The translations under genes were made by a program, and so were the position numbers. Below the pieces are notes generated by a model. It saw nothing but the letters and a program-made list of their open reading frames with translations, ran no database searches and was not told the origin of the DNA. 64,000 bases of DNA from Trueperella bialowiezensis (GTDB lineage Bacteria > Actinomycetota > Actinomycetes > Actinomycetales > Actinomycetaceae): contig NZ_LR134476.1 of NCBI RefSeq assembly GCF_900637955.1, forward strand, positions 1,240,001 to 1,304,000, in the 5' to 3' direction. This document shows, piece by piece, positions 1 through 8,907 of this stretch (position 1 is the first letter of the stretch; every line of letters begins with the position of its first letter).

Positions 1-675
1 ACGTTCGGCTCGATCGAGCATCAGATCAAGGTTCTGCAGTCTCCCGAGATCGTGGGTGACCTTTTCTCTTCGTTGGAGGAGAAGGAGAACATTACGGTGC
101 TCGGTGGTTACACCCAGGGTGAGCGTCACGTGTACACGACGTTCGGGCCGGTTGAAGTGCCGGAGGATCTGAGTGGTCAGAAGATCCGCGTGCAGGAATC
201 GGACATGCACATTCGGATGATTAACCTCATGGGTGGGTCAGCGACGCCGCTGTCTTACGGTGAGGTGTACTCGGCGTTGCAGGCCGGCGTGCTTGACGGG
301 GCTGAGAACAACATCGTGTCTTACCTGACGGCGCGTCACTTTGAGGTGGCGAAGCACCTGTCGTACACGGGCCACCTGGTGGGTCTTGATTACATGATTA
401 TGCGCCACGATCTTTTGCAGGCAATGCCCGAGGCTGATCGGGAGCTGCTCTACGAGGCATGGTACGACTCGATGGACAACCACACCGAACTGTGGCTGAA
501 GGAGACCGAAGAAGCGAAGGCTGAGACGGAGGCTGGGGGAGCCCAGTTCCACGAGGTCGACAAGGAAGCTTTCGCTGAGGCACTTAGCCCAATCGTGGAC
601 GAATACTTGAAGACCGACTACCAGCGTTCGCTTTTCGAAGCGATCCGCGATGCAGATAAAGAAGGGAGCAAGTAA
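1..675 (+). CDS. TRAP transporter solute-binding protein (DctP), 5'-truncated by window edge
   Basis: Extracytoplasmic solute receptor of a tripartite ATP-independent periplasmic (TRAP) transporter. It binds a carboxylate-type ligand and hands it to the DctQ/DctM membrane pair. The frame is open from base 1, so the start and any signal peptide lie outside the window; 224 residues are visible. DctP hallmarks are present: the 'LSGQKIRVQ' strand with the arginine that usually grips the ligand carboxylate, followed by 'GEVYSALQAGVLDGAEN'. The stop lies 2 bp before the dctQ ATG, so the three genes form one operon. The ligand cannot be read from the sequence; C4-dicarboxylates, sialic acid or another organic acid are possible. 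Confidence 0.92.
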   Translation, partial: TFGSIEHQIKVLQSPEIVGDLFSSLEEKENITVLGGYTQGERHVYTTFGPVEVPEDLSGQKIRVQESDMHIRMINLMGGSATPLSYGEVYSALQAGVLDGAENNIVSYLTARHFEVAKHLSYTGHLVGLDYMIMRHDLLQAMPEADRELLYEAWYDSMDNHTELWLKETEEAKAETEAGGAQFHEVDKEAFAEALSPIVDEYLKTDYQRSLFEAIRDADKEGSK

Positions 676-677
676 TC

Positions 678-1253
678 ATGACTACCGTGTATAACGGACT
701 GAACCGTTTCCTCCAGATTCTGTGCATCATCCTGTTTACTTTGCTTGTGTTGGCAACCACGTGGCAGGTGTTCTCCCGTCTCGTCCTGCACTCTCCGGTC
801 ACCTGGTCGGAAGAGCTGGCAAAGATGCTGTTCGTATGGCTGTCCTTCCTCGGCTCGGCCCTCGTGTATGGCGAACGCGGCCACATGGCCGTGGAGTTCG
901 TCGCCCGCAAGTTCGACGATTCGAAGGAGCGCGGCTTCGCGATCTTCACCCACGTGGTGTCGTTCATCTTCGCAGTCATGACACTCGTGTGGGGTGGCTG
1001 GAACGCGGCAATGAACGCGTGGTCGCAGAACCTGACGGCCCTGCCGGTCAACATCGGTTCCGTCTACCTCGTGATGCCGATTGCCGGCGTCGCTATCGCG
1101 CTGTACGCCGTCTACCACATCATCGAAATCTCGGCCGGCCGGGAGACGAACTACCCGGTGCCCGAAGCCGAACTTGCCGCTGAAGAAGGCGAAAAGATGG
1201 CTGCCGACGCCGAAAAGGAAGCACAGGTTGAACAGAAGGGAGCAGACAAGTGA
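678..1253 (+). CDS. TRAP transporter small permease (DctQ)
   Basis: Small four-helix membrane subunit of the TRAP transporter. The 191 residues contain about four hydrophobic segments (roughly 10-35, 48-68, 88-110, 125-150). The family motif 'TWSEELAKMLFVWLSFLGSALVYGE' spans helix 2, and an acidic, Ala/Glu-rich cytoplasmic tail follows. It starts with ATG 2 bp after dctP stops and overlaps dctM by 4 bp (GTGA), which implies translational coupling. DctQ binds DctM and is needed for sodium-coupled uptake in characterised systems. Substrate unknown. Confidence 0.93.
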   Translation: MTTVYNGLNRFLQILCIILFTLLVLATTWQVFSRLVLHSPVTWSEELAKMLFVWLSFLGSALVYGERGHMAVEFVARKFDDSKERGFAIFTHVVSFIFAVMTLVWGGWNAAMNAWSQNLTALPVNIGSVYLVMPIAGVAIALYAVYHIIEISAGRETNYPVPEAELAAEEGEKMAADAEKEAQVEQKGADK

Positions 1254-2563
1254 CACCTACAGCTGCCGCAGGTCTGATCCTGCTTGTTGGAATCGTAATC
1301 CTGATCGCCACCTCGGTGCCGATCGCTATTGCTATTGGTTTGCCGACGACGATCGCAGCCATGGCCGTCATGGCCCCCGACGTGGCCGCCATGTCGATCG
1401 CCGGACGCATGTTCACCGGCGTGAACTCGTTCTCGCTGTTGGCCATCCCGTTCTTTATTTTGGCCGGCGTGCTCATGAATCAAGGCGGTATCGCTGCCAG
1501 ATTGATCGACGCCGCTAAAGTGCTGGTCGGTAAGCTTCCGGCCGCTATGGCGCAGACGAACGTCGTCGCTAACGGCCTGTTCGGATCCGTGTCGGGTGCT
1601 GCGGTTGCCGCGGCCTCCGCCATCGGTACGATCATGAACCCGCGCATGGTCAAGGACGGCTATTCGCGTGAATACGCGGCCGCCGTCAACGTGGCCTCGG
1701 CGCCGTCGGGCATGCTGCTGCCGCCGTCGAACACGTTTATCGTGTACTCGCTGGTGTCGTCGACGTCGATCGCCGCGCTGTTCATGGCCGGCGTCGGCCC
1801 GGGCTTGCTCTGGGTTGCCGTGTGTTTGGCCGTGGCCGTCATCTTGTTTTACAAGTATGAGAAGGACAATGTTGTTCCGCCGGAGGACCGCCCGTCGCTG
1901 AAGGTCATCGGCATTACGCTGTGGCGGGCCATCCCGTCGCTGCTCATGATCGTCATCGTGATCGGCGGTATTTTGGGCGGCCTGTTCACCGCGACCGAAT
2001 CGTCCGCGATCGCCGTCGTGTACTGTCTGGTTCTTGGGTTCTTGTACAAGAACATCAAGATCAAGGACCTGCCAGGCATTCTGGTGAGCGCTACGCGCAC
2101 CACCGCGGTTGTGATGCTGCTCGTGGCCGTGTCGTCGGGCCTGTCGTGGGTGATGGCGTTCGCGCGTATCCCCGACATGATCTCGAACGGCCTGCTGTCC
2201 ATCACCGACTCGAAGACGGGCATCATCATTATCATCATGCTGATCCTGCTCGTGGTGGGTACGTTTATGGATCCAACCCCGGCCATCCTTATCTTCGTGC
2301 CGATCTTCCTTCCGATCGTCACGGAGCTGGGCGTGCACCCGGTGCACTTCGGCGCGATGGTCGTCATGAACCTGTCGGTAGGTGTGATTACGCCGCCTGT
2401 GGGCAACGTGCTCTTCGTGGGCGCGAAGGTTGCAGGCCTGCGCATCGAACCGGTGATCGGAAAGCTGTGGCAATTCCTCGTGGGAATCATCCTCGCGCTT
2501 TTCGTGGTCGCGTTCGTGCCAGCCATCTCGCTGTGGCTCCCAGGAGTTGCAGGATTGCTGTAA
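1250..2563 (+). CDS. TRAP transporter large permease (DctM)
   Basis: Large permease subunit, 437 residues with about 12 hydrophobic segments, typical length for DctM. It forms the ion-coupled translocation channel. The N-terminal 'GLPTTIAAM', the central 'NPRMVKDGYSREYAAAVNVASAPSGMLLPPSNTFIVYS' region and 'FMDPTPAILIFVPIFLPI' match the family. The GTG start sits inside the dctQ stop (GTGA overlap), so the start is well fixed. It is the last gene of the operon: a perfect hairpin terminator follows 25 bp after the stop. Confidence 0.94.
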   Translation: MTPTAAAGLILLVGIVILIATSVPIAIAIGLPTTIAAMAVMAPDVAAMSIAGRMFTGVNSFSLLAIPFFILAGVLMNQGGIAARLIDAAKVLVGKLPAAMAQTNVVANGLFGSVSGAAVAAASAIGTIMNPRMVKDGYSREYAAAVNVASAPSGMLLPPSNTFIVYSLVSSTSIAALFMAGVGPGLLWVAVCLAVAVILFYKYEKDNVVPPEDRPSLKVIGITLWRAIPSLLMIVIVIGGILGGLFTATESSAIAVVYCLVLGFLYKNIKIKDLPGILVSATRTTAVVMLLVAVSSGLSWVMAFARIPDMISNGLLSITDSKTGIIIIIMLILLVVGTFMDPTPAILIFVPIFLPIVTELGVHPVHFGAMVVMNLSVGVITPPVGNVLFVGAKVAGLRIEPVIGKLWQFLVGIILALFVVAFVPAISLWLPGVAGLL

Positions 2564-2587
2564 CCGCCTGAGTGGTGACTCGAAGAG

Positions 2588-2627
2588 CGGCGGTGGGCCG
2601 GGTGAAAACCCGGCCCACCGCCGTTTT
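2588..2627 (+). terminator. Rho-independent terminator of the TRAP operon
   Basis: A perfect 16-bp stem (2588-2603 with 2608-2623), GC-rich, closed by a GAAA tetraloop and followed by TTTT. It lies 25 bp after the dctM stop codon. Confidence 0.93.
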
Positions 2628-2696
2628 GTTGTCGCTTTGCGCATGGGTGCTGGTATTTTGCGCTTCCGGGCGGCCCGCCCCGCGCCAGCGCAGCGC

Positions 2697-2780
2697 TTCC
2701 CGGGGTACACGTTGTGTTCCGGGGGTACCAAATCCGGCAATTTGTCTACCCCGGGAACGCAACATGTACCCCCGGAACAT
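2697..2780. repeat. Large imperfect palindrome made of four TTCC(C/G)GGGGTAC boxes
   Basis: Two direct boxes (2697-2709, 2716-2728) are mirrored by two inverted boxes (2747-2758, 2766-2778) around an AT-richer centre, AAATCCGGCAATTT. The spacers between boxes (ACACGTTGT on one side, GCAACATG on the other) are also near mirror images, so roughly 40 bp pairs with 40 bp. It sits between the convergent 3' ends of the TRAP operon and the SPFH gene, so it is not a promoter for either. Function not recognised. The rest of 2628-2850 holds no gene that can be supported. Confidence 0.8.
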
Positions 2781-2850
2781 GGGGTAGGCCCAGCAGGCGG
2801 AGGGCCAGCGCGTTAGACGCGGGAAGTGCCTGAGCCCGGAACGCGGAGAA

Positions 2851-4038
2851 CTAGAGCCCGAGCACCCGCTTCTTGAGGGCGTCGTAGTCGGCTTCGGTGA
2901 TGAGCTCCATGTCGAGCATCTTCTTAGCCTGGGTCAGTGTGGCTACCGGATCGTTTGCCTCGCCGCCCGCAGTGCCACCCGTAGTGCCACCAGCGCCAGA
3001 ATCAGCGCCGCCGGCGGGTTGCTGCAACGCCGCGAGTCCGCCTGCCATTCCTGCACCCATGCCGAACATGGCCAGCCCGTCACCGCCGCCGGCCTCGCCG
3101 GCGGCCTGCACGCCCCGAGCCGCCGACTGCTGCAAGAACGCATTGCCGCGTTGACCGGCCAGCGCGTCGGCCTTGCGCACATCAGACAGCAGCTTGGTTG
3201 TGTCGGCGTCGTACTCAATAGAAGCGATCGCGACGGACGGAATGATGAGGCCAAACCGGCTCGTCCAGTGGTAGTTCTCCTCGACAGCGGCAGACAGCGA
3301 GCGCGCGAAGCCCACCGAATCGGCCTGCAGGTTGGCGATCCGCCCGGCGCGTTCTGGATCGTTGGAGTAGCGCGAAAAGGCGGCGGCCAGCGAGCCCACC
3401 AGCTCGGTGAACAACTGCTCGCCGACCGGATTGTCGGAATCAGTGAAGTCAAAAACCGGCGCATCTGGCTGCAGGTAGTTAGCCGGCACGAGGTTCGTGA
3501 TGAACAGGAACGGGTCGGAAATACGCAGCGTATACGTGCCGCGTGCCACCGCGCCCACCTGCGTGCCGAGGAAGGCGTCGTCCCAGTGAATCTGCGACTG
3601 GGTACCAAACCGGTTGCCCGTAATCTCCTTGAGGTTGACGAAGATCGCCACATGCTGCGCGCCAGGCTGGCCGCCGAACTTGAACCGCTGCCACGACGTC
3701 GCCAGCGTGGGCGAGATCAGACCGTCAACGAACAGGGTCTTCGCGTTCTGATCTCCCGGATTCCACACGTACCCGCCGGGCTCGGCGATGAAGCTGGTGA
3801 TCCGCCCGTCGACAAGCGTGACCAGGCCATACCCTTGCGGTACCACCACACGCGAACCATTACTCACGATCGCCCGCGAGTGCCGCGTGTTCGAGCCGCG
3901 CCCGGCGTTCTGCTCCTGCATGACGGCCGGGGCGAGCGCCGCCGTCGGCGGAAGATCAGCGGGAAGGGTGAGGAAGTCGAGCCACTGGTCGGCGAACGTG
4001 CCGCCAATCGCGCCGGCGAATGCTTTGATGAATCCCAT
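2851..4038 (-). CDS. SPFH-domain protein (YdjI / 'virion core protein'-like) with C-terminal SHOCT-type tail
   Basis: A 395-residue protein of the SPFH (stomatin/prohibitin/flotillin) superfamily, of the YdjI-like type. Residues about 30-285 carry the SPFH-like region ('VVVPQGYGLVTLVDGRI' to 'IPSVAIASIEYD'). An Ala/Gly-rich linker (about 300-365) follows, and the last ~30 residues ('DPVATLTQAKKMLDMELITEADYDALKKRVL') form a short helical SHOCT-like tail. I chose the ATG at 4038 because AAAGGAAAG lies just upstream. A 20-residue extension to 4098 would be encoded by a 12-bp tandem repeat and looks spurious. The zinc-ribbon gene lies 86 bp upstream in the same direction. In Bacillus subtilis, YdjI and YdjG recruit the PspA-like YdjF to the membrane; a similar membrane-stress scaffold is inferred here, although no pspA is visible. 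Confidence 0.82.
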   Translation of the reverse strand: MGFIKAFAGAIGGTFADQWLDFLTLPADLPPTAALAPAVMQEQNAGRGSNTRHSRAIVSNGSRVVVPQGYGLVTLVDGRITSFIAEPGGYVWNPGDQNAKTLFVDGLISPTLATSWQRFKFGGQPGAQHVAIFVNLKEITGNRFGTQSQIHWDDAFLGTQVGAVARGTYTLRISDPFLFITNLVPANYLQPDAPVFDFTDSDNPVGEQLFTELVGSLAAAFSRYSNDPERAGRIANLQADSVGFARSLSAAVEENYHWTSRFGLIIPSVAIASIEYDADTTKLLSDVRKADALAGQRGNAFLQQSAARGVQAAGEAGGGDGLAMFGMGAGMAGGLAALQQPAGGADSGAGGTTGGTAGGEANDPVATLTQAKKMLDMELITEADYDALKKRVLGL

Positions 4039-4056
4039 GTGCTTTCCTTTTTGTAG

Positions 4057-4089
4057 TGTCGGTTCTGATGTCGGTTCTGATGTCGGTTC
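4057..4089. repeat. 12-bp tandem repeat, 2.75 copies
   Basis: TGTCGGTTCTGA is repeated at 4057-4068 and 4069-4080, with a partial third copy at 4081-4089. It lies between the SPFH start and the zinc-ribbon stop, so it falls in the leader of the SPFH message if the two genes are co-transcribed. It creates a false in-frame N-terminal extension of the SPFH protein. Confidence 0.85.
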
Positions 4090-4124
4090 GCGCGCCACGC
4101 CTACGTGGGCTCACGCGCGAAAGG

Positions 4125-5657
4125 TTAGGTGGGCTCGTATCTCGTGATCGTCGTGTCGTTGATGCGCATGCGCGGCTGGTGCTCGTTGCGATCTTTGATC
4201 TTGCTTTCCTGCACGTCTGGATCGTTGTAGTCGAACTCGTCGAGGTGCGTGACGTCCCACAGTTGCGCGTTTGCCTCGTCTTCGAATGGGTGCGTGTCTT
4301 CGAGTTTCACGGTCCGCCGATACACCCACGTGATCGCGGTCAGCATGGTCAGCAGCGGCGCGGCTAACGTGAAGAGCAAGGCGGCCAGGCCGAGGATCTT
4401 CGTCTCTCCAGGCATGCGGAAGAAACCGAGGTAGGTGAGGAATAGGCCGAGCAGAAAAACGAGTAGCGTCAGGCCGCCGCTGAACGCCATGAGCGTCCGA
4501 TGAGACACCGGTAGCGAGCCGTTGACCTTGCCGGTCCGTCCGTTGACGGCCACGTGATAGTCCAACTCCGGCTCTTTCTTCGCGCTGGCGAACCGCGCGC
4601 TATAGAGCCATACGGGCAGGTAGATGGCGAACCACCGCGAGCCCACGAGGTCAATCTGCTGTTTATCCCAGCTCACACCCCGGTCGTAGTGGGCGAGGGT
4701 CGGCCGGATGCGTTGGCGGCCGATGGCACTCACTTGCCAGAGGGTGACGTCGGTGAGGTCGTCGACGTCGAGCGTGCGACGTTCGGACGTGTAGCCGCGC
4801 ATAAGGTTCGCATCGAAAGCGACGGCGTTCTCGGTGTCGAAAGGCTGGAGCGTATTGAGGATGTTGACGGCGCCCTTGGCTCCCACGCCTACGGATGCGG
4901 CGAGCGTCTTAAAAGACGTGGCGAGGATGTTGAACCGGCTCGGGCGCTTTTCCTGGTAGCCCTCCGAGTACACGCCGTAGTCCGCGGAGGATTCCACGGC
5001 CAGGTCGTCGACGGCGATGTTGAACTTTCGCCCGACCTGATAGCTGTCGACGTCGTACGACCTCCGCGACCCTTCCACCCCTCGGCCTTGCTGGCGTTCC
5101 CCGCGACCTTCGAGTGTGATCGTCGCATTCGTATCAACGACAACGTACGGCAAGTACACCGCACGCACGGCGTCCTTGTTGAATTGGCGGCGAAAACGCC
5201 CGTCGACCCAGATGCCACCGCTGCGCATGTGACGTTTCATCGACTTGATTGCTTCTTTGCGGCTGACCTGGAAGGGCAGAATGAGGTCGGGAACCAGGCC
5301 GTTTGGGATCTGCCGGTTGATTGACAGGGTTTGGCGGCACCAGTGGCATGTGGCTTGCAGAGTGTTGTCGGTGTGGAGGACGATCTCACCGCCGCAGCCT
5401 TGGCATTTTACTGTGACGAGGTTGGAGGCATGCTTATCAATATCGGAGGCGCCCAGCCCGATGTGCATGCCGGTAAGTTCCCGCACGTCGGTGGATGAGT
5501 GTTCGGCAACCGTTCGGGTGGTCCATGTGTTCTTGCAGTATGCGCAGGTGAACGTGCCGGCGTCGACCTTGACCTCAGCCGAACCGCATCGCGGGCACTT
5601 GTTCAGACCGTGATCGCGGCCCGAAAACGAGTCAATGTATCGCGGAGTGGAGGCCAT
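4125..5657 (-). CDS. TFIIB-type zinc-ribbon membrane protein (YdjG-like)
   Basis: A 510-residue protein with two zinc ribbons near the N terminus (CPRCGS...CAYCKNTW at about 21-44, and CQGCGGEI...CHWCRQT at about 86-108). A long soluble region follows, then two transmembrane helices at about 385-412 and 420-447 and a charged C-terminal tail ('SKIKDRNEHQPRMRIND'). This architecture matches YdjG-type proteins that sit beside SPFH proteins of the YdjI type, and the SPFH gene does lie directly downstream. The ATG at 5657 is preceded by AAGGAGA. Role inferred: membrane partner of the SPFH scaffold. Biochemical activity unknown. Confidence 0.8.
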   Translation of the reverse strand: MASTPRYIDSFSGRDHGLNKCPRCGSAEVKVDAGTFTCAYCKNTWTTRTVAEHSSTDVRELTGMHIGLGASDIDKHASNLVTVKCQGCGGEIVLHTDNTLQATCHWCRQTLSINRQIPNGLVPDLILPFQVSRKEAIKSMKRHMRSGGIWVDGRFRRQFNKDAVRAVYLPYVVVDTNATITLEGRGERQQGRGVEGSRRSYDVDSYQVGRKFNIAVDDLAVESSADYGVYSEGYQEKRPSRFNILATSFKTLAASVGVGAKGAVNILNTLQPFDTENAVAFDANLMRGYTSERRTLDVDDLTDVTLWQVSAIGRQRIRPTLAHYDRGVSWDKQQIDLVGSRWFAIYLPVWLYSARFASAKKEPELDYHVAVNGRTGKVNGSLPVSHRTLMAFSGGLTLLVFLLGLFLTYLGFFRMPGETKILGLAALLFTLAAPLLTMLTAITWVYRRTVKLEDTHPFEDEANAQLWDVTHLDEFDYNDPDVQESKIKDRNEHQPRMRINDTTITRYEPT

Positions 5658-5801
5658 AATCTCCTTACCTCACCGTTGCCGAACCTTTTCTTTTAATTTA
5701 GCAACGCAAGGAGGAGAGTCGGCAATATTCCGGTAAACAACAGGTGAACGGGCGGGCTGAGCCGGGCGGTTTGGCTGGGCCGGGCCGGGCCGGCACCAAA
5801 C

Positions 5802-5879
5802 GCGGAGCTAACGCTTGAGGATTTCGGGTTTGCTGCATATATGTGCAACGTTTCGGAAAATCTCAATAGTTAGCTCCGC
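5802..5879. repeat. Dispersed palindromic repeat, copy A (inverted relative to copies B-D)
   Basis: Perfect 11-bp terminal inverted repeats (GCGGAGCTAAC at 5802-5812, GTTAGCTCCGC at 5869-5879) enclose a further imperfect palindrome centred on GCATATATGTGC. The reverse complement matches copies at 49692-49766, 51628-51702 and 54422-54496. It lies in the intergenic region upstream of the zinc-ribbon gene and downstream of the small membrane protein gene. The rest of 5658-5911 shows no gene. Confidence 0.88.
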
Positions 5880-5911
5880 CTTGCGTGGGAAGAGCCGGAC
5901 CGAGTGGAGAG

Positions 5912-6182
5912 CTAGAGCGCGATAGCAAGCATGACGCAGCCAAGGATGATCGCACTCAGGCCGAGCGCCATCATTCCTAGCAGGCCGGCATTTGCCCGCA
6001 CGCGGTGTTGGAAAGCACGCCTGTCGGATGGCCCAACATCAAGCTGTTCGCCTAGGTGGGAGTAGGGATCGCGGCCCGGCTTGGCATGCTGGCGCTCATT
6101 ACCAGTCCGGCCATCACCAGGCTGGTCATCACCAGGCTGGCCACCGCGGCCCCCACGACCACCGGGCTGACCAGCGTTAGGT

Positions 6183-6190
<8 letters not shown>
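5912..6190 (-). CDS. Small Gly/Pro/Asn-rich single-pass membrane protein
   Basis: A 92-residue protein with a low-complexity N-terminal half (about 1-45, rich in G, P, D, Q, R), a linker ('DVGPSDRRAFQHRVRANAG') and one hydrophobic segment at the C terminus ('LLGMMALGLSAIILGCVMLAIAL'). I chose the ATG at 6190 because it overlaps the gnd stop by 8 bp (ATGGCTGA), a usual coupled arrangement; the longer frame runs back into gnd. Likely a tail-anchored or C-terminally anchored protein. No family recognised and no function assigned. Confidence 0.6.
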
Positions 6191-7667
<1,477 letters not shown>

Positions 7668-7826
7668 GTTAGCTCCTCAGTCCAGCTGTATCGAGAGATA
7701 ATTTTACCGAAACCGCGGTTTAATCGCCGATTTTGTTCAATATTGAGAACGAAGGCTCGGAAGGCCGCGGATCGGTTCACTCTCACCAAAAATCCAAATA
7801 GGGGACTTTAGTCCTTGCGCTTTTGC

Positions 7827-7845
7827 TTAGGCTGCCCTAACCTAA
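7827..7845. promoter_or_regulatory. DtxR/IdeR iron-box operator
   Basis: TTAGGCTGCCCTAACCTAA matches the DtxR/IdeR consensus TTAGGTTAGCCTAACCTAA at 16 of 19 positions. It lies 58 bp upstream of the siderophore-binding lipoprotein start, where an Fe2+-loaded repressor would shut off the importer. A short direct repeat (GCGTTAAACAA twice, about 7864-7885) separates it from the AAGGAG ribosome site at 7892-7897. Confidence 0.9.
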
Positions 7846-7902
7846 TTACACAAAGATGCGCTTGCGTTAAACAAGCGTTAAACAAAACTCTAAGGAGCAT
7901 AC

Positions 7903-8907
7903 ATGCACATCAGGAAGGCACTTGCCGCCGTGGCTGGCCTCGCACTTCTACTTTCGGGCTGTTCGTCTAACAGTGACAAGCCGGCAGAGGGGAACGAGAC
8001 CACTGCACCAGCAGAAGCAACCACGGAGGCTGCAGACTTCCCTCGCACGGTCAAGCACGCGTCGGGCGAAACCACGATTGAGGCACAGCCTGAACGCATT
8101 GTCGTCATGGACATGGCAGCGCTTGACACGCTTGATGCTCTTGGAGCGGGAGACAAGGTCGTAGGAACTGTCACATCGAATCTTCCTACCTGGCTGGCTG
8201 ACGACGACGGAATTAACTACAGCAACGTCGAGTCGGTAGGCTCCCTCAAGGAACCAGACATGGAAGCCATTGCCAAGCTGGATCCGGATCTGGTGGTGTT
8301 GGGTGCCCGCTCTGCGAAGCTGTACCCGGAGTTTGAAAAGTCGTTCACCACTATTGATGCCACGCATTCGTGGGATGTCGATAACTACTCGGAGACTGTG
8401 CCGGATCAGATCAAGATGATCGGCGAAGCAGTTGGCGCTGATGAGGCGGCGGAAAAGTCTGCTGATGAGATCACCAAGCTGATTGCGGACAATAAGGGCG
8501 CAGCTAAAGACAAGGGTAGCGCTCTGGTCATCATGACGAACGGTGGCGAGATCTCGCTGCACGATTCGAAGTCGCGCTGGGCTCCGATCTACGACGTCTT
8601 CGGTTTCACCGAGGCATACAAGAAGGACGAGGCCGATGAAGGCCACAAGGGCGACAAGGTGTCGTTCGAAACAGTGAAGGAACTCAACCCGGACTGGATC
8701 TTCGTGGTTGACCGTGACGCGGCGGTTGGCAAGACCGACGCGGGAGTGACTGCGGAACAGGTTCTGGATAACGAACTGGTTCACTCCACAAACGCATGGC
8801 AGAACGAGCAGGTGGTTTACCTGTCGCCTGAACGTTGGTACATCGTGATGCAGGGAGCTTCGAACTTCCCGGCGATGCTCAACGAAATCGCAGATGCCAT
8901 CAAGTAA
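7903..8907 (+). CDS. Iron-siderophore ABC transporter substrate-binding lipoprotein
   Basis: Surface lipoprotein that captures a ferric siderophore (or haem-like iron chelate) for the permease genes downstream. The signal peptide ends in the lipobox LLSGC, with the lipidated Cys at residue 20, and a T/E/A-rich linker (about 22-48) follows. Residues about 50-330 form a class III (FepB/CeuA/YclQ-like) binding fold: 'RIVVMDMAALDTLDALGAGDKVVG', 'DPDLVVLGARS' and 'YIVMQGASNFPAMLNEIADAIK'. The 334-residue length is normal. First gene of a four-gene operon under a DtxR-type box. Ligand identity is not visible. Confidence 0.93.
   Translation: MHIRKALAAVAGLALLLSGCSSNSDKPAEGNETTAPAEATTEAADFPRTVKHASGETTIEAQPERIVVMDMAALDTLDALGAGDKVVGTVTSNLPTWLADDDGINYSNVESVGSLKEPDMEAIAKLDPDLVVLGARSAKLYPEFEKSFTTIDATHSWDVDNYSETVPDQIKMIGEAVGADEAAEKSADEITKLIADNKGAAKDKGSALVIMTNGGEISLHDSKSRWAPIYDVFGFTEAYKKDEADEGHKGDKVSFETVKELNPDWIFVVDRDAAVGKTDAGVTAEQVLDNELVHSTNAWQNEQVVYLSPERWYIVMQGASNFPAMLNEIADAIK

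Noticed and set aside
1151-2740. 529-codon open frame on the minus strand opposite dctM
   Set aside because: Antisense shadow: His/Asp/Arg-rich peptide without any family, opposite an intact DctM gene.
5802-5879. Chromosome dimer resolution (dif) site
   Set aside because: The centre is palindromic and AT-rich, but the XerC/XerD half-site pattern is absent and four copies in 50 kb are incompatible with a unique dif.
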